DNA of 25,171 nucleotides from Bacteroidales bacterium (GTDB lineage: Bacteria > Bacteroidota > Bacteroidia > Bacteroidales > Muribaculaceae), in the NCBI GenBank assembly GCA_030526455.1, contig JAUNCU010000015.1:1-25171 (forward strand), read 5' to 3'. Numbering within the stretch: position 1 is the first letter of the stretch; each line of letters begins with the position of its first letter. Of this stretch, positions 1 through 7,691 are shown piece by piece. The notes below the pieces were generated by a model that did not search any database, was not told the DNA's origin, and saw only the letters and a program-made list of their open reading frames with translations. Position numbers and translations under genes: made by a program.

Positions 1-1801
1 CGATGAGCGAACAATACACGTCGCCATTGGCATCCACCTCGAAGCCATTCACTTCGCTCGAGCCCATGGAATAGGACACCACCAACTTGTGGGTGCTGGC
101 ATCCACCACCGAAAGGCGGCCGTGACGACTGCCCGCATACACGAATCCATCGTGCTCAATCACCAGGCAAGGCGCGTGTTCGTAGCCCAATCCAAGGTCG
201 GTTTTCCAGAGCAACTTATAGGAAGAACCTTCGGTCGACATCGCCACGAGTTCGCCGTCCATGGTCTTGCCATACGCCACCTTGCCGTCGGCACTGCGGC
301 CCAGACTTTCGCGCACCTTGTTTTCATTCTTCTCACGCCAAATCTGCTCGCCCGAACGGCGATCGACAGCGGTAGCCACACGGTCGGGCGCCACGACCAC
401 CACCTTGTCGGCAGTAACCACGGGCACCACATTGCCGGGGCTTAAGAGATTGGCAGTCTTGCCATTGCTCCACTTCCACTGCAGTTGACCAGTCTTCTTG
501 TTGAGCGAGCGCAGATAAGTGTCCCAAGCGCCAAACACCACATCGCCGCCGTCGACCATAGGTGCTGCCTGGCAGTAGTTGTTGATGGAGTCGTAGCGCC
601 AGATGAGTTTGCGTTTCGCCACATCCCATGCCTGGAAGGTCTTGTAACCGCCCTGGTAGAGGATGCCTTTTTCAATCACGCCGTCGGCCACGTAAGGGCC
701 ATCTGCCTGATGGGCGAATACCTCCTTGCCACTCTGCTTGTCGAGCCACACCAGACGGCGGTCGGCAGTGGGAAGAACCACATATTTGCGATCTACCGCG
801 GGACGCGAATAGAGCATCGCCGAAGTCTTGTATTCCCACTTCACCTGCTTCGTGGCCTTGTCGAGCGCCTTGCAGTAGCCCAGAGAATTGCCGAAATAGA
901 TGTTGCGCTCATCGATGCCCAGGCGGGTGAAAATGGTGGCATTGTCGGCAAACACCTTTTCCACCGTGAATCGAGGGTCGGAAATGGTGGGCTGAGCCTC
1001 GGGAGCGGGGCTGGTGTAGTAGTCGGTATTCATCTTATAGGCATACATAGGCACCGACGCGGCCTTCAGCGGCTTGTTGTAGACGTGAATCCAGTTGGTG
1101 TTAAGGTCCACATTCATAAGCGTGTAGCCAAAGTCGCCGTTACCCATGTCGAGGGCGCGCACGATCAGGCCGTTGATGCCCTCAGTTTCGTAGAGGCGCC
1201 AGCGGTGGTAGTGACCACACTGGTGGGTGATCACGGGGTATTTCTTCAGAATCGCCACATAGTCGCGGTAATTGTCGAGGTCGTCGAGAATGGGATAGTG
1301 ATTCACACTGAGCACCTTCATGCCCGGCTTCACCTTCTCGGCGAGCGTCTGGTCGAGCCATATGAGGTCTTCCTGCTTGATGTGGCCGTCGCCCATCTTC
1401 ATGAACGGGCCGCAATTCATGCCCACCACCACGAGGTTGCCCACAGTGAACACAAAGCGGTCCTGCCCCCAAAGGTCGTTGAAGGTTTTGCAGGCGCTCT
1501 GGCTCCAGTTGTTCTCGTGATTGCCAGGGATGATGTAGTAGGGCTTGGTGAGCGCATCGAGCACGCGCTTCACGTTGTGGAGTTGCTCGTCGCTGCCCTC
1601 GTTGGTGAGGTCGCCCGTGGTGAGCACGTAGTCCACGTCGCTCTTGTTGATTTCCTCCACCACCTCGGCGAGTTTCGCCTCATTGGCGTTGCCAGGGGTG
1701 ACGTGCAAGTCGGTGAGGATGGCGAATTTCTGCGCCGAAAGTGCTCCAGCGAAGCCCATCGCCAGAGCCAGGGTAGCGAGACGTAAGTTTTTCATTTTCA
1801 T
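1..1801 (-). CDS. Secreted metallophosphoesterase with PQQ-like beta-propeller (3' end cut off)
   Basis: The frame is open from an ATG at 1801 (a second in-frame ATG lies at 1795) to the window edge, about 600 codons, so the C-terminus is missing. It opens with a signal peptide (MKMKNLRL, hydrophobic core, then LSAQ/K), so export is expected. Residues from about 25 to 260 show the calcineurin-like phosphoesterase signature in order: DLH, GDLTNE, GNHE, NHYP and GHYH, which are the usual two-metal ligands. The remainder has repeated W-x-x-D and G-x-V-Y-type strands (for example VYCS, VVVAPDR, LVWLDKQSG), as in PQQ/quinoprotein-like beta-propellers. The role is probably periplasmic or surface phosphoester hydrolysis; the substrate cannot be read. 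The domain pairing is seen and the family known, but the function is inferred. It lies 85 bp downstream of the DUF1015 gene, separated by a strong hairpin. Confidence 0.85.
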   Translation of the reverse strand, partial: MKMKNLRLATLALAMGFAGALSAQKFAILTDLHVTPGNANEAKLAEVVEEINKSDVDYVLTTGDLTNEGSDEQLHNVKRVLDALTKPYYIIPGNHENNWSQSACKTFNDLWGQDRFVFTVGNLVVVGMNCGPFMKMGDGHIKQEDLIWLDQTLAEKVKPGMKVLSVNHYPILDDLDNYRDYVAILKKYPVITHQCGHYHRWRLYETEGINGLIVRALDMGNGDFGYTLMNVDLNTNWIHVYNKPLKAASVPMYAYKMNTDYYTSPAPEAQPTISDPRFTVEKVFADNATIFTRLGIDERNIYFGNSLGYCKALDKATKQVKWEYKTSAMLYSRPAVDRKYVVLPTADRRLVWLDKQSGKEVFAHQADGPYVADGVIEKGILYQGGYKTFQAWDVAKRKLIWRYDSINNYCQAAPMVDGGDVVFGAWDTYLRSLNKKTGQLQWKWSNGKTANLLSPGNVVPVVTADKVVVVAPDRVATAVDRRSGEQIWREKNENKVRESLGRSADGKVAYGKTMDGELVAMSTEGSSYKLLWKTDLGLGYEHAPCLVIEHDGFVYAGSRHGRLSVVDASTHKLVVSYSMGSSEVNGFEVDANGDVYCSLI

Positions 1802-1820
1802 CTGCTTTTAGTGATATCGC

Positions 1821-1872
1821 TATAGAAGAGCAGTGCTTCAGCCAAAGGAGGCCGAGCACTGCCTATTCTATA
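1821..1872 (-). repeat. Long imperfect hairpin between DUF1015 and phosphoesterase genes
   Basis: TATAGAA (1821-1827) pairs with TTCTATA (1866-1872), and GCAGTGCT (1830-1837) with AGCACTGC (1855-1862). An inner GCC/GGC pair lies at 1841-1843 and 1850-1852. No T-run follows on the minus strand, so a classical intrinsic terminator is not certain. It may end or attenuate transcription before the phosphoesterase gene, or protect the mRNA 3' end. Confidence 0.6.
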
Positions 1873-1886
1873 ACATTGTGAATGAT

Positions 1887-3131
1887 TTAATCTAATTTGT
1901 GAATGATGAGACCCGAACGCAGTTTTGGTTCAAACCAAGTGGCCTTCGGTGGCATGATGTTGCCAGTGTCGGCGATGTCGATGATTTGACGCATGGTCAC
2001 GGGATAGAGCGCCAGCGCCATCTTCATTTCGCCCGAATCCACGCGGTCCTTCAACTCACCCAGACCACGGATACCGCCCACGAAGTCGATGCGGTTGTCG
2101 GTGCGCAGGTCCACGATGCCGAGGATGTCGCGCAAGATGTAGTCGGATGAAATCTTCACGTCGAGCACGCCGATGGGGTCGGCATCGTCGTAGGTGCCTT
2201 CCTTAGCGGTGAGCGAATACCATTTGCCAGCGAGATAAAGCGAGAAATTGTGGAGCGCTGCGGGGCGATAGATATCGGCACCCTTTTCCTCAACCACAAA
2301 CTTCTCCCCTACTTTGGCGAGGAACTCCTCGTCGGTGAGACCGTTGAGGTCTTTCACCACGCGGTTGTAGTCCATCACCTTCAGGTGCGACTCAGGGAAG
2401 CACACGGCCAGCAGGTAGTTGTATTCCTCTGTGCCATTGTGATTTGGGTCGGCTTTCGCCTTTTCCTCGCCCACATGAGCGGCGGCGGCAGTGCGGTGGT
2501 GTCCGTCGGCGATGTAGAGGTAAGGAATCTTGGCAAACGCGTCGGTGATCTTAGCCACCACATCGTCGGCGCCGATGCACCATAGGGTGTGGCCGATGCC
2601 GTCTTCCGACACGAAATCATATTCAGGAGCCAACTGAGCAGTCTGTGCAATCACCTCTTCGAGCACCTCATTGGTGGGGAACGAAAGGAACACAGGCTCA
2701 ATGTTGGCATTGTTGATCTCGATATGATGCATGCGGTCGATTTCCTTCTCCTTGCGGGTGAGTTCGTGCTTCTTGATGCGGCCAGTGAGGTAGTCGTCGA
2801 CACTAGCGCCCACCACGAGGCCATACTGCGTGCGGCCGTCCATCGTCTGGGCGTAGAGATAGTACTGCTCCTTCTCATCTTGCACAAGCCATCCTTTGCG
2901 CTGGAATTTCTGGAAGTTTTCCACCGCCTTGTCGTAGACCTTAGGCTCGTGTTCACCAGTGCCTGGCTCGAAGTCGATTTCAGGCTTGATGATGTGGTAG
3001 AGCGATTTCTCGTTGCCTTCAGCCTCGGCTCTTGCCTCTTCGCTAGAAAGCACATCGTAGGGCTTTGAAGCCACTTGCTCAACAAATTGTTTTGGTGGAC
3101 GAAGTCCTCTAAACGGTTTTACCTTTGCCAT
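1887..3131 (-). CDS. DUF1015 family protein
   Basis: This 414-residue protein matches the DUF1015 family. It has the N-terminal P-F-R-G-L-R and K-P-Y-D-V motifs (residues 6-27), a charged central motif HELTRKEKEIDRMHH (122-136), and the hallmark DGHHRTAAA (209-217). No signal peptide or membrane segment is seen, so it is cytoplasmic. The family has no firmly established activity that I know of. The DGHHR motif resembles the nucleotide-binding loop of ParB/Srx-fold enzymes such as SerK-type free serine kinases, so a small-molecule kinase is possible; that is inference. It follows purA on the same strand with a 55-bp gap and probably shares its transcript. TAA stop, ATG start; the upstream side is AT-rich without a clear promoter. 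Confidence 0.85.
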   Translation of the reverse strand: MAKVKPFRGLRPPKQFVEQVASKPYDVLSSEEARAEAEGNEKSLYHIIKPEIDFEPGTGEHEPKVYDKAVENFQKFQRKGWLVQDEKEQYYLYAQTMDGRTQYGLVVGASVDDYLTGRIKKHELTRKEKEIDRMHHIEINNANIEPVFLSFPTNEVLEEVIAQTAQLAPEYDFVSEDGIGHTLWCIGADDVVAKITDAFAKIPYLYIADGHHRTAAAAHVGEEKAKADPNHNGTEEYNYLLAVCFPESHLKVMDYNRVVKDLNGLTDEEFLAKVGEKFVVEEKGADIYRPAALHNFSLYLAGKWYSLTAKEGTYDDADPIGVLDVKISSDYILRDILGIVDLRTDNRIDFVGGIRGLGELKDRVDSGEMKMALALYPVTMRQIIDIADTGNIMPPKATWFEPKLRSGLIIHKLD

Positions 3132-3186
3132 AATACTTTAGTTTTTAAGCGAAAAATGTTAATGGTATTTTGAGGGTTGATTTTTC

Positions 3187-4449
3187 TTATTTGCGCACGA
3201 TAGTCTGAGCACGGTCGGGACCTACCGAAACGATAGTGATGGGCACTTCAAGTTTTTCTTCAAGATACTTAATGTAATCCTTGAATTCCTGTGGGAATTG
3301 GTCTTCGCTAGTCATGCCGGTCATGTCGGTGTTCCAGCCCTTAATTTCGGTGTACACAGGCTTGATGTCGTGTTCGATCGAGAATGGGAAATCGCGGGTC
3401 ACCTTGCCGTTGATTTCATAAGCGTCGCAGGCCTTGATGGTTTCGAAGCCGTCGAGCACGTCGCTCTTCATCATGATGAGTTGTGTAACGCCATTGAGCA
3501 TGATGGTGTAGCGCAGTGCCACGAGGTCGATCCAGCCGCAGCGGCGTTCGCGACCAGTCACAGCGCCGTATTCATGGCCAATCTGGCGAATGGTGGCGCC
3601 GGTTTCGTCGAAGAGTTCGGTGGGGAAAGGACCGCTGCCCACGCGGGTGCAGTAGGCCTTGAAGATACCATACACTTCACCAATCTTGTTAGGCGCCAAG
3701 CCCAGGCCAGTGCAAGCACCGGCGCACACAGTGTTGGAAGAAGTGACGAAAGGATAAGAGCCGAAGTCCACGTCGAGCATGCTGCCTTGAGCGCCTTCGC
3801 AAAGCACGCTCTTGCCGTCCTTGAGTTGCTTGTTGATGAAGAACTCGCTATCGATGAGGTCGAATTGCTTCAGGTAGTCGATGCCTTCCATCCACTTCTT
3901 TTCGAGTTCGGCCACGTCGGGAGTTTCGCCCAGGGCGTTGAGCAGCGCGATGTGGCGTTGCTTAGCGGCCTCATATTTAGCCACGAAGTTCTCCTCAATG
4001 TCGCCCACGCGCAGACCGTTACGGCTAATCTTGTCGGTGTAGGTGGGGCCGATGCCCTTGCCAGTAGTACCGATTTTGCTGTCGCCTTTGAGTTTCTCGT
4101 TTGCGGCGTCGAGCAAGCGGTGAGTGGGCAGTATCAGGTGAGCCTTCTTTGAGATTTTCAATACATTCTTGATGGCAATGCCTTGCTTTTCAAGGTCGCG
4201 GGCTTCCTCAGCGAAGAGCACTGGATCGAGCACCACGCCGTTGCCAATCACATTCACTTGGTCGTTCTGGAAGATGCCGGAAGGAATGGAGCGAAGCACA
4301 AACTTCTTGCCTTCAAACACCAGTGTGTGGCCAGCGTTAGGGCCACCTTGGAATCGTGCCACCACGTTGTAGTGCGGGGTGAGCACATCCACCACTTTAC
4401 CTTTTCCTTCATCTCCCCATTGTAAACCTAATAGAACGTCTACTTTCAT
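3187..4449 (-). CDS. purA: Adenylosuccinate synthetase
   Basis: PurA joins IMP and aspartate using GTP to make adenylosuccinate, the first step from IMP to AMP, in the cytoplasm. The 420-residue length is normal. The N-terminus carries the P-loop-like GDEGKGK (residues 13-19) with the catalytic Asp and the following GPNAGHT motif. TTGKGIGPTYTDK, GAQGSMLD and GRERRCGWID further on are family signatures for IMP binding and the active site. The start is the ATG at 4449, 10 bp after the stop of the fur-family gene, so the two are very probably co-transcribed from the fur promoter. The DUF1015 gene follows on the same strand. Confidence 0.97.
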   Translation of the reverse strand: MKVDVLLGLQWGDEGKGKVVDVLTPHYNVVARFQGGPNAGHTLVFEGKKFVLRSIPSGIFQNDQVNVIGNGVVLDPVLFAEEARDLEKQGIAIKNVLKISKKAHLILPTHRLLDAANEKLKGDSKIGTTGKGIGPTYTDKISRNGLRVGDIEENFVAKYEAAKQRHIALLNALGETPDVAELEKKWMEGIDYLKQFDLIDSEFFINKQLKDGKSVLCEGAQGSMLDVDFGSYPFVTSSNTVCAGACTGLGLAPNKIGEVYGIFKAYCTRVGSGPFPTELFDETGATIRQIGHEYGAVTGRERRCGWIDLVALRYTIMLNGVTQLIMMKSDVLDGFETIKACDAYEINGKVTRDFPFSIEHDIKPVYTEIKGWNTDMTGMTSEDQFPQEFKDYIKYLEEKLEVPITIVSVGPDRAQTIVRK

Positions 4450-4459
4450 AAATCAATTT

Positions 4460-4930
4460 TTATAGTTTTGTTTTTTGTTTTTTCTCACTTCTTGCGCATG
4501 AGTTACACACGCCGTTCACACACATGATGCGATAGTGCTCGGTGAATGCGGCGTAGCGCTTAGCGTGGAGTTCCTGGGCCAAAGCCTGGTCCTTCACGAT
4601 TTTCACCTTTCCGCAACGGAGGCACACCAGATGCACAAACTTCTCGTCGCTCACCCGCGTAAACTGTAATTTCCTCAGGCCTTCGTTGAAAAAGCGCGAG
4701 AAAATGCCGGCGGCGACCATCAGTTCAAGATTGGCATACACCGCCGACTGGCTCACGCGGAACGTGGTCGACTGCAATGCCTCGAGCAACTGGTCGGCAG
4801 TGAAAGGCTTGGCAAAAGCCAGCGCCTCGTTAAGCACAGCGGCACGCTCAGGGGTCTTGCGATAGTTACCCTGCTCAAGAAAATCATTGAAGTTCTTGAT
4901 AATGGCGCTGTTATTTAAAACTTCACTCAT
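4460..4930 (-). CDS. Fur-family transcriptional repressor
   Basis: I chose the ATG at 4930 (156 residues, MSEVLNNS...). An upstream in-frame ATG at 5023 would add 31 hydrophobic, AT-rich residues that do not fit the family, and the candidate promoter at 4948-4979 lies inside that extension. The first 90 residues form the winged helix (QGNYRKTPERAAVLNEAL, then FRVSQSAVYANLELMVAAGIFSRF). The C-terminal half has HLVCLRCGK and CVNGVCNSC, two Cys-x2-Cys pairs expected to hold structural zinc. The branch (Fur, PerR or Zur type) cannot be told safely. The gene is divergent from lpxD and 10 bp upstream of purA, so it may link metal or redox state to purine synthesis, which is inference. Confidence 0.9.
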   Translation of the reverse strand: MSEVLNNSAIIKNFNDFLEQGNYRKTPERAAVLNEALAFAKPFTADQLLEALQSTTFRVSQSAVYANLELMVAAGIFSRFFNEGLRKLQFTRVSDEKFVHLVCLRCGKVKIVKDQALAQELHAKRYAAFTEHYRIMCVNGVCNSCARSEKKQKTKL

Positions 4931-4947
4931 AGCCAAAAATATCTTTA

Positions 4948-4979
4948 CAAAGTTAAGAATTATTGCAAACATAGGAAAA
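4948..4979 (-). promoter_or_regulatory. Candidate Bacteroidales promoter for fur-purA
   Basis: On the minus strand the -7 element TAACTTTG (4948-4955) fits TAnnTTTG perfectly. It is preceded after 20 nt by TTTT (4976-4979) at the -33 position. The predicted start lies about 10-12 nt upstream of the ATG at 4930, which supports that start codon. Confidence 0.5.
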
Positions 4980-5135
4980 TAATTTTTCAATAGAATCCTA
5001 AAAAATTGTTCACTACACAGCACTCCCCCACACTTGCGGCGCGGCGCTTTCGGCAGAAAAATTCACACTTAATGCATGAAAGAGAATAAAAGACGGCCCA
5101 AATATTGTTCCAAAAGGCGGTTTTCGGCGCTAAAG

Positions 5136-5167
5136 TTTGCGAAAATCACTATTTTTTCGGAAATTTG
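5136..5167 (+). promoter_or_regulatory. Candidate promoter for the lpx operon
   Basis: TTTG (5136-5139), 20 nt, then GAAATTTG (5160-5167) matches the TTTG-N20-TAnnTTTG consensus with one mismatch in the -7 box. It sits about 40 bp before the lpxD ATG at 5207, so the longer reading frame starting at 5105 would begin upstream of the transcript. Confidence 0.45.
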
Positions 5168-5206
5168 CATGATAATTTACACATTGATATTATAGACGAA
5201 AAATAT

Positions 5207-6241
5207 ATGGAATTAACAGTTGCTCAACTGGCCGCTCTTGTACACGGCACCGTGGAAGGAGATGCATCAGTTTGCATAAATAACTACTCCAAGATTGAAG
5301 AGGCCACTGAAGGTTGCTTGACCTTCCTGGCAAATCCTAAATACACCCATTTTATCTACACCACTGGCGCCTCGGCTGTGCTGGTGAGAAACGACTTCCA
5401 GCCCGAGCACCCCATCAAGGCGGCCCTCATCAGAGTGGAAGACCCCTACAAGACACTGGCCGACCTGCTCAATATGGTGAGCGCACAGGCTCCCGAAAAG
5501 AAAGGCATTGAGCAGCCATGCTTCATCAGCGAAGGCGTGGAAGTGCCCGCCGACGCCTATGTGGGCGCATTTGCCTATGTGGGCAAGGGCGTGAAGATGG
5601 GCAAGGGTGTGAAAATCTACCCACAGGCCTACGTGGGCGACGGCGTGACCCTTGGCGACGACGTGATCCTCTACCCCGGCGTGAAGGTGTACCACGGCTG
5701 CAAGATAGGCAACCGCTGCATCGTGCACGGCGGTGCCACCATCGGCGGCGACGGCTTCGGCTTCGCACCCAAGGCCGACGGCACCTACGAGAAAATCTCG
5801 CAAATCGGCATCGTGGTGCTTGAAGACGACGTGGAAATCGGTGCCAACACCACCATCGACCGCGCCACTATGGGTGCCACCGTCATCAAGAAGGGCGTGA
5901 AACTCGACAACCTCATCCAGATAGGCCACAATGTGGAGATTGGCGAATCTACCGTGATTGCCGCCCAAGCCGGTGTGGCTGGCTCTACAAAAATCGGCAA
6001 ATACAACATGATTGGCGGCCAAGTGGGCTTTGCCGGACACATCACCGTGGGCGACAAGAACGCCATCGGCGCACAGTCGGGCATCCCCAACAACGTGGGC
6101 TCTAACCTGCGCCTGATGGGCTACCCCGTGATCGAGGCCCGCGACTTTGCCCGCCAGCAAGTATACCTCAAGCGCCTGGCATCGCTCTTCGCCGACGTCA
6201 ACGCATTGAAGAAAGAAATCGAAGCACTCAAAAACAAATAA
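5207..6241 (+). CDS. lpxD: UDP-3-O-(3-hydroxyacyl)glucosamine N-acyltransferase
   Basis: LpxD adds the second 3-hydroxyacyl chain to UDP-acyl-glucosamine in lipid A synthesis. The start MELTVAQLAALVHG at 5207 matches the family N-terminus and gives 344 residues. An upstream in-frame ATG at 5105 would add 34 residues of non-family sequence and lies before the candidate promoter. Residues 1-95 form the uridine-binding domain. From about 100 to 310 there are left-handed beta-helix hexapeptide repeats, with IQIGHNVEIGE and FAGHITVGD holding the two expected active-site histidines. The C-terminus is a short charged helix (LKKEIEALKNK). It is the first gene of the lpx operon, 27 bp before lpxC. Confidence 0.96.
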   Translation: MELTVAQLAALVHGTVEGDASVCINNYSKIEEATEGCLTFLANPKYTHFIYTTGASAVLVRNDFQPEHPIKAALIRVEDPYKTLADLLNMVSAQAPEKKGIEQPCFISEGVEVPADAYVGAFAYVGKGVKMGKGVKIYPQAYVGDGVTLGDDVILYPGVKVYHGCKIGNRCIVHGGATIGGDGFGFAPKADGTYEKISQIGIVVLEDDVEIGANTTIDRATMGATVIKKGVKLDNLIQIGHNVEIGESTVIAAQAGVAGSTKIGKYNMIGGQVGFAGHITVGDKNAIGAQSGIPNNVGSNLRLMGYPVIEARDFARQQVYLKRLASLFADVNALKKEIEALKNK

Positions 6242-6268
6242 AAAAATCATAAATCAAGATATAATTTA

Positions 6269-7291
6269 ATGAAACAGCGAACTCTAAAAAGCGAATTCAC
6301 AGTTAGCGGCAAAGGCTTGCACACCGGTCTGCAAATCACTGCCACCTTCAAGCCCGCCGACGTCAACACCGGTTACAAAATCAAGCGTATCGACCTTGAA
6401 GGCCAACCCATCATCGAGGCCCTCGCCGAAAACGTGACCGAAACCACACGCGGCACAGTGGTGTCGTGCAAAAGCGACAAGACTGTAAAGGTGAGCACAA
6501 TCGAGCACGCCTTGGCAGCCCTCTACACTGCCGGCATCGACAACTGTCTCATTGAAGTGGATGCTCCCGAACTCCCTATCCTCGACGGTAGCGCCATCAT
6601 CTATTGCGAAAAAATCGAAGAAGCGGGCATCGAAGAGCAAGATGCAGAAAAGGAATTCTACGTGGTGAAGAAGCGCATCAAGGTGTTTGACCCCGAAACC
6701 GGCTCTTCGCTCATCGTGCTGCCCGACGACGAACTCTCGATGGACGTGATGATTGAATTCAACTCGCCAGTGCTGAGCAACCAGTTCGCCTCGCTCGAAC
6801 ACGTGGCCGACTTCAAGCAAGAGATTGCAGCCAGCCGCACCTTCGTGTTTGTGAGAGAGATTCTCCCACTGCTCCAAATGAACCTCATCAAGGGTGGCGA
6901 CCTCGACAACGCCATCGTGATTCACGATACCAAACTTCCACAAGAGGATCTCGACCGCCTCTCCGACATGATGGATGTGGAACGCAAACTCGGCGACGAA
7001 CTCGGCTACCTCAACAACAAGCCACTCGTGTTCAAGAACGAGCCCGCTCGCCACAAACTCCTCGACCTGCTCGGCGACCTCTCTCTCATTGGCCGCCCAC
7101 TGAAGGGCCGCATCGTGGCCACCAAGCCAGGCCACACCATCAACACCACCCTGGCCAAGAAGATTCGCCAAGAACTTCGCTACCAGAATGTGCAGGCACC
7201 AAGTTACGACCCCAACAAGGAGCCACTCTACGACATCAACGACATTCGTCGCATGCTGCCACACCGCTACCCTATGCAGTTGGTCGACTAG
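6269..7291 (+). CDS. lpxC: LpxC deacetylase part of an interrupted LpxC-FabZ fusion
   Basis: LpxC is the zinc-dependent UDP-3-O-acyl-N-acetylglucosamine deacetylase, the committed step of lipid A synthesis. All catalytic residues are visible: zinc ligands H80 (TIEHALAAL), H262 and D266 (ARHKLLDLLGD), plus H289 (TKPGH). The LpxC domain ends near residue 310. In Bacteroidota the gene normally continues as one frame into FabZ, about 460 residues in all. Here the FabZ domain begins at about residue 321 (YDINDIRRMLPHRYPMQLVD) and is then cut by TAG after D340. The product as written is therefore LpxC with a 20-residue FabZ stub. LpxC activity should survive because the stop lies well beyond its domain. 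Confidence 0.9.
   Translation: MKQRTLKSEFTVSGKGLHTGLQITATFKPADVNTGYKIKRIDLEGQPIIEALAENVTETTRGTVVSCKSDKTVKVSTIEHALAALYTAGIDNCLIEVDAPELPILDGSAIIYCEKIEEAGIEEQDAEKEFYVVKKRIKVFDPETGSSLIVLPDDELSMDVMIEFNSPVLSNQFASLEHVADFKQEIAASRTFVFVREILPLLQMNLIKGGDLDNAIVIHDTKLPQEDLDRLSDMMDVERKLGDELGYLNNKPLVFKNEPARHKLLDLLGDLSLIGRPLKGRIVATKPGHTINTTLAKKIRQELRYQNVQAPSYDPNKEPLYDINDIRRMLPHRYPMQLVD
7289..7291 (+). other. In-frame amber codon inside the FabZ domain of lpxC-fabZ
   Basis: The reading frame runs ...QLVD-TAG-VIEKDKN... with perfect FabZ homology on both sides and no frame change. In relatives I recall a Lys at this place (LVDKV), so AAG to TAG is the simplest single-base cause; CAG or GAG are also possible. 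TAG also ends the clpC, hxlR-type and 418-residue TPR genes in this window, so reassignment of TAG to an amino acid is unlikely. Confidence 0.9.
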
Positions 7292-7660
7292 GTGATTGAG
7301 AAAGACAAAAACCACATCGTGGGTGTAAAGAACGTCACCTCCAACGAGCCATTCTTCCAGGGCCACTTCCCAGAAGAACCCGTGATGCCAGGCGTGCTGC
7401 AAGTGGAAGCCATGGCACAGGTGGCCGGACTGCTCGTGCTCTCAGAAGTGGAAGACCCCGAGCGCTACTCTACCTACTTCATGAAGATCGACAACGTGAA
7501 ATTCCGCCAGAAGGTGGTTCCGGGCGACACGCTCATCTTCCACGTTTCGTTCATCACCCCCATTCGCAGAGGTTGCGCAGTGATGAAGGGCTACGCCTTC
7601 GTGGGTGAAAAGATTGTATCGGAAGCCGAATTCATGGCACAGATTGTAAAAAACAAATAA
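7292..7660 (+). CDS. fabZ: FabZ 3-hydroxyacyl-ACP dehydratase part of the interrupted fusion
   Basis: This is the in-frame continuation of lpxC-fabZ, 122 codons beginning with GTG directly after the TAG. FabZ dehydrates 3-hydroxyacyl-ACP in fatty acid synthesis. The catalytic His (FFQGHFPEEP, fragment residue 25) and Glu (VLQVEAMAQ, residue 39) are present, as is the rest of the hot-dog fold to the C-terminus. If translation restarts at GTG, the protein lacks the first helix and first strand of FabZ (the 20 residues left before the TAG), which normally build the fold, so full activity is doubtful. Alternatives are readthrough, an error in the assembled sequence, or a real nonsense mutation. 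TAA stop, then 31 bp to lpxA. Confidence 0.8.
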   Translation: MIEKDKNHIVGVKNVTSNEPFFQGHFPEEPVMPGVLQVEAMAQVAGLLVLSEVEDPERYSTYFMKIDNVKFRQKVVPGDTLIFHVSFITPIRRGCAVMKGYAFVGEKIVSEAEFMAQIVKNK

Positions 7661-7691
7661 GTAAACACTATTATTCTCAGCATAAAATAAG

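Noticed and set aside
485..1786. 433-codon open frame on the plus strand
   Set aside because: It is the antisense shadow of the phosphoesterase gene, which has all its catalytic motifs. The shadow is His/Val-rich with no family features.
5023..5023. ATG that would lengthen the fur-family protein by 31 residues
   Set aside because: The extension is hydrophobic and not family-like, and it contains the likely promoter at 4948-4979.
7289..7291. TAG reassigned to an amino acid
   Set aside because: TAG serves as the terminal stop of the clpC-type, hxlR-type and 418-residue TPR genes, so a general reassignment is unlikely.
5267..7402. Long minus-strand frames across lpxD and lpxC-fabZ
   Set aside because: They are antisense shadows of genes with complete catalytic motifs; their composition is His/Val/Ala-rich.
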